NCBI GenBank assembly: GCA_013822425.1
Contig: PNKL01000026.1
Location: forward strand, 1 to 34,183
Reading direction: 5' to 3'
Length of the DNA: 34,183 nt
From: Gemmatimonas sp.
Lineage (GTDB): Bacteria > Gemmatimonadota > Gemmatimonadetes > Gemmatimonadales > Gemmatimonadaceae
Part shown: positions 27,332 to 34,183 of the stretch, piece after piece
Layout of the letters: each line of letters starts with the position of its first letter
How positions within the stretch are numbered: position 1 is the first letter of the stretch
Position numbers and translations under genes: made by a program
The notes under the pieces: model-generated
Databases searched by the model: none
What the model was told of the DNA's origin: nothing
What the model saw: the letters and a program-made list of their open reading frames with translations, nothing else

Positions 27332-27946
27332 ATGCACGCTCGCATTCGCTCGCTAGCCCTGGCCGCGCTCGCCGTGTCGGCCATGACCACGACGGCCTGC
27401 AAGAAGAAGCCAGTCGTCGCGCCGGCGCCGACGCCGGTCGTTGCGCCGCCGTTCAACCAGGATTCGGCGAACGCCGCCGAAGCCGCCAGGCGCGCCGCCG
27501 CCGAAACCGCCGCCAAGGCCGCCGCCGACAGGGCCGCCGCCGAAGCCGCTGCCCGGTTGGCCGCCGCCGTCGCCGCCGCCAAGGCCGAGTTCGCGATGCC
27601 GGTCTACTTCGACTACGACATGTCGAACATTCGCGACGACCAGCGCGCGACGCTCGAGGCCAAGCTCCCGATCTTCGCGGCCAACCCGGACATGCGCATT
27701 CGCGTCGCCGGCCACACCGACAACCGCGGTTCCGACGAGTACAACCTCGCACTCGGTCAGCGCCGTGCCGCCGAGGTGAAGCGCTACCTGGTGACGCGTG
27801 GCATCGCCGAGGATCGCATCGACGTCGTGAGCTTCGGCGAGGAGCGCCCGGCCGTGGCGCAGGACAACGAGGACGCGTGGGGCAAGAACCGTCGCGGCGA
27901 GTTTGAGATCATCGCCGGCGCGAACCCGTTCAAGCTTCCCCGGTGA
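27332..27946 (+). CDS. pal: Peptidoglycan-associated lipoprotein Pal
   Basis: Pal anchors the outer membrane to peptidoglycan. The 204-residue product from ATG 27332 (GGAG at 27320-27323) has a lipoprotein signal with Cys23 (TTTAC, then KKK). Residues about 47-88 form a strikingly alanine-rich, charged helical stretch made of AAxRAAAE-type repeats. The C-terminal OmpA-like domain carries the diaminopimelate-binding motif GHTDNRGSDEYNLALGQRRA and the closing FGEERPAV and NRRGEFEI. The lipobox is not ideal (threonines at -3 and -2). The stop overlaps the next gene's start (GTGA). Confidence 0.95.
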   Translation: MHARIRSLALAALAVSAMTTTACKKKPVVAPAPTPVVAPPFNQDSANAAEAARRAAAETAAKAAADRAAAEAAARLAAAVAAAKAEFAMPVYFDYDMSNIRDDQRATLEAKLPIFAANPDMRIRVAGHTDNRGSDEYNLALGQRRAAEVKRYLVTRGIAEDRIDVVSFGEERPAVAQDNEDAWGKNRRGEFEIIAGANPFKLPR

Positions 27947-28764
27947 CCAGTCGCTACGTTCGTGTCTTGATCGCTCCGGCCGTCATCATGGCGGCCGGGG
28001 CGTGCTTCGCCACGCGCAATGACGTGCGTGTCCTGCAGGGCGACATCGCCCGGCTCCAGCTCGCGGCGGCGCAGGCGGCCTCGGCGGACACGGCGCGGGC
28101 TCTGCAGTTGCGCCGCATCATCGCGTCGCTCGGCGCCATCTCCGACTCGCTGCGCGTCGCCGGCACCAACCTGCAGCGCTTTCAGGGCGACGTCTCGATG
28201 TCCATACGCACGGTGCAGGAGCAGCTGCTGACCGTGCAGGAGCTGACCGGACAGAGCCGCAAGCAGGTCGAATCGCTGCGCGCTCAGCTCGAGGCGCGTG
28301 CCGCCGAGCAGGTGCAGGTCGTCCCGCCGCCGGCGCCGACTGGTGACTCCGGTGCGGCACCGCCGACCGCGGCCCCCGGGGCGCCGCCGCCGGGACCATA
28401 CCGGCTGATGGACCTGGGCCGGCAGCAGCTCGCGCGCGGCGCGACGTCGGCCGCCCGAGCGGCCTTCAGCGACCTGCTCACGCAGTACCCAGCCTCCGAC
28501 CTCGTTCCCGAGGCGCAGTACTGGATCGCCGAGGCGTACTCGTCCGCCGGCAACGCGGTGGAAGCCGACTCGGTCTTCGCGCTCGTCGCGGAGAAGTACC
28601 CGACCTCCAGTCGGGCGCCGATCGCCATCTACAAGCGCGCCCTCGCGCTCAAGGTGGCCGGGCAGACGCGGCAGGCGCGCGTGCTCTTCCAGCAGGTCAT
28701 CGACAAGTATCCCAAGTCCGACGAGGCGACGTTGGCCGCCGCGATGCTGCGAGACCTGAAGTAG
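27943..28764 (+). CDS. cpoB: Cell division coordinator CpoB / YbgF-type lipoprotein
   Basis: CpoB coordinates outer-membrane constriction with septal peptidoglycan synthesis through TolA. The 273-residue product starts at GTG 27943, overlapping the pal stop. It has a lipoprotein-like signal ending MAAGAC (Cys21), whereas classical CpoB is soluble. A coiled-coil region (about 28-115: VRVLQGDIARLQLAAAQA, VQEQLLTVQELTGQSRKQVESLRAQLE in outline) leads to a Pro/Ala linker (125-150) and C-terminal TPR repeats (YPASDLVPEAQYWIAEAY, YPTSSRAPIAIYKRALAL, YPKSDEATLAAAMLRDL). Domain order, length and position after pal all fit. Confidence 0.9.
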   Translation: MTSRYVRVLIAPAVIMAAGACFATRNDVRVLQGDIARLQLAAAQAASADTARALQLRRIIASLGAISDSLRVAGTNLQRFQGDVSMSIRTVQEQLLTVQELTGQSRKQVESLRAQLEARAAEQVQVVPPPAPTGDSGAAPPTAAPGAPPPGPYRLMDLGRQQLARGATSAARAAFSDLLTQYPASDLVPEAQYWIAEAYSSAGNAVEADSVFALVAEKYPTSSRAPIAIYKRALALKVAGQTRQARVLFQQVIDKYPKSDEATLAAAMLRDLK

Positions 28765-28777
28765 CACGGAGGCGGGC

Positions 28778-29581
28778 GTGGCCGCGGCGGACGAGCGTGA
28801 CGAACAGGCGGAGATGCCGTTCCTCGATCATCTCGAGGAACTGCGGTGGCGGCTCATCTGGAGCGGAGCCGCCCTCCTCGTCGCGTTCGCCATCTCGTTC
28901 ACCGTCGTCTACCAGTTCGACATCATCGAGATCCTGAAGTATCCGGCCGCCGAGTTCCTGAAGGACGGCAAGCTGATCTACACGCATCCGGCCGATCCCT
29001 TCAATATCCTGATGCAGGTCTCGTTCGGACTCGGGCTCGTCCTCGCGAGCCCGGTGATCGGCTACCAGATATGGGCCTTCCTGTCGCCGGCGCTGCATGC
29101 GCACGAGAAGCGGATCATCATTCCCGTGCTCATCGGCGCCGTGGGGCTCTTCCTGATCGGCTGCACGCTGTCGGTACTGTGGGTGCTCCCCGTTACGCTC
29201 GAGATGCTCGGCGGCATTGCGTCCGCCTCGCTGCAGCAGATGATCTCGGCGTCCGAGTACTTCTCGTTCGCCGTCTCGCTGACGCTCGCATTCGGCGCCG
29301 TCTTCGAGCTGCCCATTCTGGTGGTCGCGCTCACCGGACTCGGCCTGGTGACGCCGCGGACGCTGACGAAGTTCCGGCGCCATGCATTCGTCGGGATGCT
29401 CGTCGTCTCGGCGCTCATCACGCCGGGCGACCTGTTCATCGCGACGGCGATGATGTTCGTGCCGCTGTACGGCCTCTACGAGGCGAGCATCGTGTTGTCG
29501 TGGCTGGTCTATCGGGCCAAGCAGCGGAAGGTTCGCCGCGAGGAGGAGGCGGAGCGCATCGCGGCCGCCTCCAATCGCTGA
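28778..29581 (+). CDS. tatC: Twin-arginine translocase subunit TatC
   Basis: TatC is the inner-membrane receptor for folded proteins with twin-arginine signals. The 267-residue product starts at GTG 28778 with GGAGG (28768-28772) upstream. Near the N-terminus is the signal-binding motif PFLDHLEELRWRL (Glu20, Glu21, Arg23), followed by six predicted membrane helices, including the family-typical FGLGLVLASPVIGYQIWAF and the FGAVFELPILVVALTGLGLVT segment. It ends in a basic cytosolic tail. tatA/tatB are not in the window. Its stop overlaps the lptD start (TGATG), placing it inside the envelope operon. Confidence 0.95.
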   Translation: MAAADERDEQAEMPFLDHLEELRWRLIWSGAALLVAFAISFTVVYQFDIIEILKYPAAEFLKDGKLIYTHPADPFNILMQVSFGLGLVLASPVIGYQIWAFLSPALHAHEKRIIIPVLIGAVGLFLIGCTLSVLWVLPVTLEMLGGIASASLQQMISASEYFSFAVSLTLAFGAVFELPILVVALTGLGLVTPRTLTKFRRHAFVGMLVVSALITPGDLFIATAMMFVPLYGLYEASIVLSWLVYRAKQRKVRREEEAERIAAASNR

Positions 29582-32577
29582 TGCGCCGCGCGCTCGTCGC
29601 GCTGGGGCTGTTCGCCGCGGTGCTCCCGCTCGACGCCGCGGCGCTCGCCGCGGAAGCCGCGGCGCAGGTTCCCGCTGGCCAGCCCGGCAGGCAGCGCCCT
29701 GGCGCTGGCACTACGCAGCCGCGGGCGACACCGACGCGCGAGTCACTGCCGCCGGGGGCCGACAGCACCAGGAAAGACACGGCACTCGTGCATTGGGTGC
29801 CGCCGGATTCGGTCGCCAACGCGCTCATGGACCGCAAGGGCTATGTCGTGGTGCGGTACCAGGCCGACTTCGTGCACTTCGAGGCGCGCGACCGCACCAT
29901 CACGCTCATCGGGCGCCCCGCCGAGCGGGCCGTCGTGGAGCGCGCGCCGACGACGATCGCCGCCGACACCATCCGCTACAGTGACTCGACCAACATGGCC
30001 GTTGCGCTCGGTCCGGCGATCGTCGTGCGCGAGGCCGGGCGCGACGACATCAACGCGAGCGGGCGGACGACGTACGACATCACCGCCAAGCAGGGGATAG
30101 GCACCAACATCCGGACGGTGGAGCAGAGCGGCGAGCGCTGGGTCGTGTCGGCGCACGTCGGCGGATTCGCCGGCGACTCCGCCACCGGGGAGATGACGTA
30201 CGGCCGCGACGGTACCATCACCAGCTGCGGGGACTCGCTGCCGCACTACCACTTCCAGTCGAAGCAGATCAAGCTCGTCAGCAAGAGCATGATGGTGGCG
30301 CGCCCCGCCGTGCTGTACCTGCAGGGTGTCCCCGTCTTCTGGTTGCCGTTCGTCTTCCAGGATATCCGCTCGGGGCGGCGCAGCGGCGTGCTCACGCCGC
30401 GGTTCGGCTTTGCCGAACTCGTCCGCAACAGCCCGACGTACCGCCGCAACATCGAGAACGTCGGCTACTATTTTGCGCTGAGCGATTACACCGATCTCTC
30501 GGTCTCCCTGGACTGGCGCTCCGCCGCGCGCGCCAACGCGGCCGATCCGGGCTGGCTGCGCCTCAACTCCCAGTTCCACTACACCTGGCGCAACCGCTTC
30601 CTCTCGGGCGCCCTCGCCGTGTCGCGCCACACGCTGAGCTCGGGACTCACCAACACCCAGGTCTCCTGGAACCACACGCAGGAGTTCTCGGCCTCCTCCC
30701 GGCTGACGTCCAACCTCAATTACGTCACCAGTACCACTGTGCAGCGACAGACGGCGCTCAATGCGATGTCGGCGCTGGCGACCATCAGCTCGATGCTCAA
30801 CTACTCGCGCGCGGTGGGCCCGTTCTCGGTCTCCGTCGGCGGGACGCGGCGGCAGTATCCCGGGCGCGAGCAGGTGGACCAGGACTTCCCGAGCGTCAAC
30901 GTCTCCTCGAAGGCCATTCATATCGGCCGCTTCGTCGAATGGACGCCAAGCTTCAACTCCTCGACGTCGAGCAGCCGGCGCCTCGACGCGCAGGGCGACT
31001 TCAAATACCGGTATTTCGAGCGCAACGGCGTGCTCGACTCCACGAAGTTCGACCGGTCCACGAGTTCCTCGACTGCGGCCTTCAACTCGCCGTTCAAGAT
31101 CGGGAAGTTCAACCTGCCGCTCTCGTTCAGCTTCAGCGACCGGATGAACGACTTCCCGGAAGTGCGGCTCATCGTGAACCCGGCGGACACGAGCCGCCGC
31201 GAGACGCGCATCTACAGCCGCACCTACCTCACGACACTCGATTGGCGGACCGCGGTGACGCTCCCGACCTTCTTCCAGGGGACGCTGAACCTGGTGCCGT
31301 CGGTCTCCATCGAGAACGTGGACCCGGCCGGGTTCTGGGTGAAGAGCGAGCGCACCGGGAACAACTTCGTCGCGCAGCGCAAGCGCCTCTCGTGGGGCGT
31401 TGGCGTCGCGCCGACCTTCTTCGGCCTGTCGCGCTGGGGCATCGGTCCCGTGGCGCGCTTCCGGCACTCCATCAACCCGACGCTCTCGTGGTCGTTCTCG
31501 CCCAAGGCGAGCGTGAGTAAGGAGTTCCTCGAGGCGCTCGGCAAGACGCGCGCCGGCTACCTCGGCGCCCTCGCGCAGAATCGGCTCTCCCTCGGCTTCA
31601 ACCAGTCGTTCGAGGCCAAGCTCAAGAAGTCGACGTCCGACACGTCGTCGAGCGAAGAAGGGAAGAAAGTGAAGCTGCTCTCGCTGGGCTTCTCACCGCT
31701 TGTCTACGACTTCGAACGGGCCAGGACGACCGGGCGCAGCGGCTTCGCGACGGACCGCATGAACATCAACATGAACTCCGAACTGCTGCCGGGCCTCTCG
31801 TTCGACGTCGGGTACTCGCTCTTTGAGGGATCCGTGCTCAGTGACACGGCCAGGTTCAGCCCGTACCGCGAGTCCATTTCCGCCTCGATGCAGATCAACC
31901 GGCAGACGCCGTTCATCCGCTGGATTGCGCGGCTCTTCGGCGCCGGCAGCGACACGTCGTCCGCGCCCGCGAGCACCGACGTGATGAGCGGCCAGTTCGG
32001 GCAGGGCATGGGGAGCAGCCAGCAGATCGCGGGCGCCGGCATGCGACAGCAGCTGAGCGCAGTTCCGACGGGGCGCGGCTTCGACGCCAGCATCAGTCTC
32101 AGCGCCAACCGCCAGCGCCCGCCGTCCATCAGCACCGATACGAGCCGGGTGAAGCAGGTCGACGCGACGATCCAGTGCGAGGCGTTCAAGGCGAATCCCA
32201 TCCAGTACGACGTCTGCCTGCGAAACGTCCGGGCGACGCCGCCCGTGGACTACACGAAGGCCTCGCCCACCACCGCCGGCGGCTCGTTCTTCCGGGTGCC
32301 GCCGCAGACCAGCATCAACTGGCGCACCAGCTTCGACCTCACGCCCAAGTGGGCGGTGCAGTGGAGCACGAGCTATGACGCGGTGCGCAAGGAGTTCGCG
32401 AGCCATCAGGTGACGCTGCAGCGTGACCTGCACGACTGGCGCGCGATGTTCGGTTTCACGCAGGCGCCCAACGGCAACTTCTCGTTCACGTTCTTCGTGG
32501 CGCTGAAGGCCGAGCCCGACCTCAAATTCAACTACGACCGCGCCAGCTACCGCCAGTCCCTGGTGCCCCTGCCATGA
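29581..32577 (+). CDS. lptD: LptD-like LPS-assembly outer membrane protein
   Basis: LptD inserts lipopolysaccharide into the outer leaflet of the outer membrane. From ATG 29581 (overlapping the tatC stop) the 998-residue product has a signal peptide ending LAAEAAAQ, a Pro/Arg linker, an OstA-like beta-jellyroll (about 90-225) and a barrel region with the conserved entry PVFWLPFVFQDIRSGRRSG. The rest is alternating polar/aromatic strand sequence to the C-terminus, typical of a barrel. Only three cysteines are present: 216 at the end of the jellyroll, and 866 and 879 near the C-terminus. A much longer open frame beginning at 28846 lies inside tatC and is not real. LPS in this lineage is inferred from this gene, not shown. 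Confidence 0.85.
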   Translation: MRRALVALGLFAAVLPLDAAALAAEAAAQVPAGQPGRQRPGAGTTQPRATPTRESLPPGADSTRKDTALVHWVPPDSVANALMDRKGYVVVRYQADFVHFEARDRTITLIGRPAERAVVERAPTTIAADTIRYSDSTNMAVALGPAIVVREAGRDDINASGRTTYDITAKQGIGTNIRTVEQSGERWVVSAHVGGFAGDSATGEMTYGRDGTITSCGDSLPHYHFQSKQIKLVSKSMMVARPAVLYLQGVPVFWLPFVFQDIRSGRRSGVLTPRFGFAELVRNSPTYRRNIENVGYYFALSDYTDLSVSLDWRSAARANAADPGWLRLNSQFHYTWRNRFLSGALAVSRHTLSSGLTNTQVSWNHTQEFSASSRLTSNLNYVTSTTVQRQTALNAMSALATISSMLNYSRAVGPFSVSVGGTRRQYPGREQVDQDFPSVNVSSKAIHIGRFVEWTPSFNSSTSSSRRLDAQGDFKYRYFERNGVLDSTKFDRSTSSSTAAFNSPFKIGKFNLPLSFSFSDRMNDFPEVRLIVNPADTSRRETRIYSRTYLTTLDWRTAVTLPTFFQGTLNLVPSVSIENVDPAGFWVKSERTGNNFVAQRKRLSWGVGVAPTFFGLSRWGIGPVARFRHSINPTLSWSFSPKASVSKEFLEALGKTRAGYLGALAQNRLSLGFNQSFEAKLKKSTSDTSSSEEGKKVKLLSLGFSPLVYDFERARTTGRSGFATDRMNINMNSELLPGLSFDVGYSLFEGSVLSDTARFSPYRESISASMQINRQTPFIRWIARLFGAGSDTSSAPASTDVMSGQFGQGMGSSQQIAGAGMRQQLSAVPTGRGFDASISLSANRQRPPSISTDTSRVKQVDATIQCEAFKANPIQYDVCLRNVRATPPVDYTKASPTTAGGSFFRVPPQTSINWRTSFDLTPKWAVQWSTSYDAVRKEFASHQVTLQRDLHDWRAMFGFTQAPNGNFSFTFFVALKAEPDLKFNYDRASYRQSLVPLP

Positions 32578-34106
32578 CCCAGCCCCCCCCCCTCGCGCTC
32601 GACGGCAACTCGCTCACCCTGGCGGACGTGCGCGATGTCGCCGTCCATCGCCGCCCCGTACAACTCGCCGACGAGGCGCGCACGCGCATGCTGGCGACGC
32701 GCGCCGTCGTGGCCGACATCGTGCAGCGCAACGACGTCGTCTACGGCGTCACCACGGGATTTGGCAAGCTCTCCGATATCGGCATTCCCGCCGACAAGCT
32801 GGCCCAGTTGCAGGTGAATCTCGTCCGCAGTCACGTCGCGGGGGTCGGCCCGGAGCTCTGTGAATCCGAGGCGCGCGCCATGATGCTGCTGCGCGCCAAC
32901 GTGATGGCCAAGGGTTTTTCCGGCGCGCGCCCCGACCTCCCCGATCTCGTCTGCGCGATGCTGAACGCCGACCTCTGGCCCGTCGTGCCGGAGCAGGGCT
33001 CCGTGGGGGCGAGCGGCGACCTCGCGCCGCTGGCGGCGCTCGCCGTGACCCTCATCGGCGAGGGCCATCTCCACACGCCCGATGGGCGCCTGCTGCCGGC
33101 GGCGGAGGCCCTGAAGTCCGCCAAGCTCCATCCCGTCACGCTGGCGCCCAAGGAAGGACTCACGCTCATCAACGGGACGCAGGCCCACACGGCGGTGGCG
33201 GCGCTCGCGGTCACGGAGGCGCGCGCGCTGTGGGAAGCGGCACACGTAGCCGGTGCGATGTCGCTCGAGGCCCTGAAGGGCACCCCCACCGCCTTTGACG
33301 TCCGCATCCACGACGCGCGCGGCCAGGACGGCCAGTCGGTCAGCGCCGCGCTCCTGCGTACCCTGCTCGCGAGCAGTCCGCTCCGCGAATCGCATCGCAA
33401 CGGCGACCCGCGCGTGCAGGACGCGTACGCCCTCCGCTGCATGCCGCAGGTGCACGGCCCGGTGCTCGACGCCATTCGCTTCGCCGAGGGACTGATTGGA
33501 CGCGAACTGAACGCGGCCACCGACAACCCGCTCGTCTTCGCCAACGGCGAACTGCTGAGCGGCGGCAACTTCCACGGCCAGGCGGTGGCGATGGCGCTCG
33601 ACGTCCTCGCCATCGCGATGACGAACCTCGCGACCATTGCCGAGCGCCGCATTGACCGGCTGGTGCACCCCGACCTGAATGAGGGACTGCCTCCCTTTCT
33701 CTCCGCCGGCGCCGGCCTCAACAGCGGCTTCATGATGGCGCAGGTCTCCGCCGCCGCGCTCGCGAGCGAGTGCAAGGTGCTGTCGCATCCGGCAAGCGTG
33801 GACACCATTCCCACCGACGGCAGCAAGGAAGACGTCGTGCCGATGGCGATGGGCGCCGCGTGGAAGCTCCGCCGCATCGTCGGCAACGTGCGGCATGTGC
33901 TGGCCATCGAGCTCATGTGTGCCGCACAGGGGCTCGACTACCGCCGGCCGCTCCGCAGCAGCGTTGCCGTGGAGCGTGCGTACGAGTGCGTGCGGCGCGT
34001 CGTCGCACCGCTCGGCGACGATCGCATGCTCACGTCCGATATCCAGGCGATCGCCGCCGCCATCGGGCGGCGCGAGTTCGCCGCCGCAGAAGGAGTGTCG
34101 TCATGA
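32574..34106 (+). CDS. hutH: Histidine ammonia-lyase HutH
   Basis: HutH converts L-histidine to urocanate and ammonia, the first step of histidine degradation. The 510-residue product has the MIO prosthetic-group triad Ala146-Ser147-Gly148 in GSVGASGDLAPLAALA, the YGVTTGFGKL active-site loop near the N-terminus, NGTQAHTA, and ATDNPLVFANGELLSGGNFHGQ (shown here as ATDNPLVF and GGNFHGQ) of the lyase-1 family. Length is typical. The ATG at 32574 overlaps the lptD stop (ATGA), an unusual coupling to an envelope gene. The stop overlaps the hutU start in the same way. Confidence 0.96.
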   Translation: MTQPPPLALDGNSLTLADVRDVAVHRRPVQLADEARTRMLATRAVVADIVQRNDVVYGVTTGFGKLSDIGIPADKLAQLQVNLVRSHVAGVGPELCESEARAMMLLRANVMAKGFSGARPDLPDLVCAMLNADLWPVVPEQGSVGASGDLAPLAALAVTLIGEGHLHTPDGRLLPAAEALKSAKLHPVTLAPKEGLTLINGTQAHTAVAALAVTEARALWEAAHVAGAMSLEALKGTPTAFDVRIHDARGQDGQSVSAALLRTLLASSPLRESHRNGDPRVQDAYALRCMPQVHGPVLDAIRFAEGLIGRELNAATDNPLVFANGELLSGGNFHGQAVAMALDVLAIAMTNLATIAERRIDRLVHPDLNEGLPPFLSAGAGLNSGFMMAQVSAAALASECKVLSHPASVDTIPTDGSKEDVVPMAMGAAWKLRRIVGNVRHVLAIELMCAAQGLDYRRPLRSSVAVERAYECVRRVVAPLGDDRMLTSDIQAIAAAIGRREFAAAEGVSS

Positions 34107-34183
34107 CCGCCACCGCCCATGAGGTGCGCGCGCCGCGCGGCGCCGCCCTCTCCTGCAAGGGATGGCAGCAGGAAGCCGCCCTG
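34103..34183 (+). CDS. hutU: Urocanate hydratase HutU, 3'-truncated by window edge
   Basis: Only 27 codons are visible. From ATG 34103 (overlapping the hutH stop as ATGA; AAGGAG at 34090-34095) the protein reads with RAPRGAALSCKGWQQEAAL, the nearly invariant N-terminal segment of urocanate hydratase (RAPRGxxLxxKGWxQEAAxR). The enzyme performs step two of histidine degradation, so gene order and sequence agree. No later domain can be checked from this window. Confidence 0.85.
   Translation, partial: MTATAHEVRAPRGAALSCKGWQQEAAL

Noticed and set aside
28846-29580. N-terminal extension of the lptD frame into tatC
   Set aside because: The stretch is tatC read in another frame; a signal peptide begins exactly at ATG 29581.

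Overview
The window reads as chromosome of a high-GC, diderm (outer-membrane) bacterium; every gene I can support lies on the + strand. My best guess is Gemmatimonadota. The grounds are high GC, a complete outer-membrane toolkit (BamD, Tol-Pal, an LptD-like protein), a SecA enlarged by an insertion of the kind seen in Bacteroidetes-related lineages, and a large membrane-anchored BTAD/AAA regulator. This assignment is inference; there is no rRNA in the window to settle it.

Layout. 1-498: 3' end of a UDP-glucuronate decarboxylase-type sugar epimerase. 539-5137: bamD, nadD and secA packed head to tail, closed by a hairpin terminator. 5275-5967: radC, probably leaderless. 6169-9192: a giant regulator (DNA-binding/BTAD plus NTPase, one membrane helix, then an extracytoplasmic domain). 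9376-11565: bifunctional rel (ppGpp). 11768-12205: four-helix membrane protein. 12333-15985: uvrB, tsaE, tsaB, rimI, with overlapping or nearly touching reading frames. 16165-16659: ssb with its own promoter and a strong ribosome-binding site.

16660-21439 looks like an accessory island of visibly lower GC. It holds a secreted, lipid-anchored subtilisin-family protease (17159-20353). Its translationally coupled partner (20353-21057) carries a second, free-standing copy of the protease's own pro-domain type. Two similar hairpins flank the pair, and a 160-bp element with perfect 16-bp terminal inverted repeats follows. This is the most novel-looking unit of the window.

21440-24089: a small lipoprotein, a secreted LysM protein and a second sugar-nucleotide epimerase. 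24183-34183: an almost gapless run, tolQ-tolR-tolA-tolB-pal-cpoB-tatC-lptD-hutH-hutU, in which envelope-constriction, protein-export and LPS-assembly genes run into histidine degradation by ATGA/GTGA/TGATG overlaps.

Noncoding signals include a family of degenerate 13-bp tandem repeats (consensus about TGARTCGMAATCC). They sit directly in front of rel, the four-helix membrane gene and tolQ, and one locus is a two-armed palindrome. Three genes (radC, uvrB, the second epimerase) have a TAnnnT -10-like box six or seven bases before the start codon, suggesting leaderless mRNAs.
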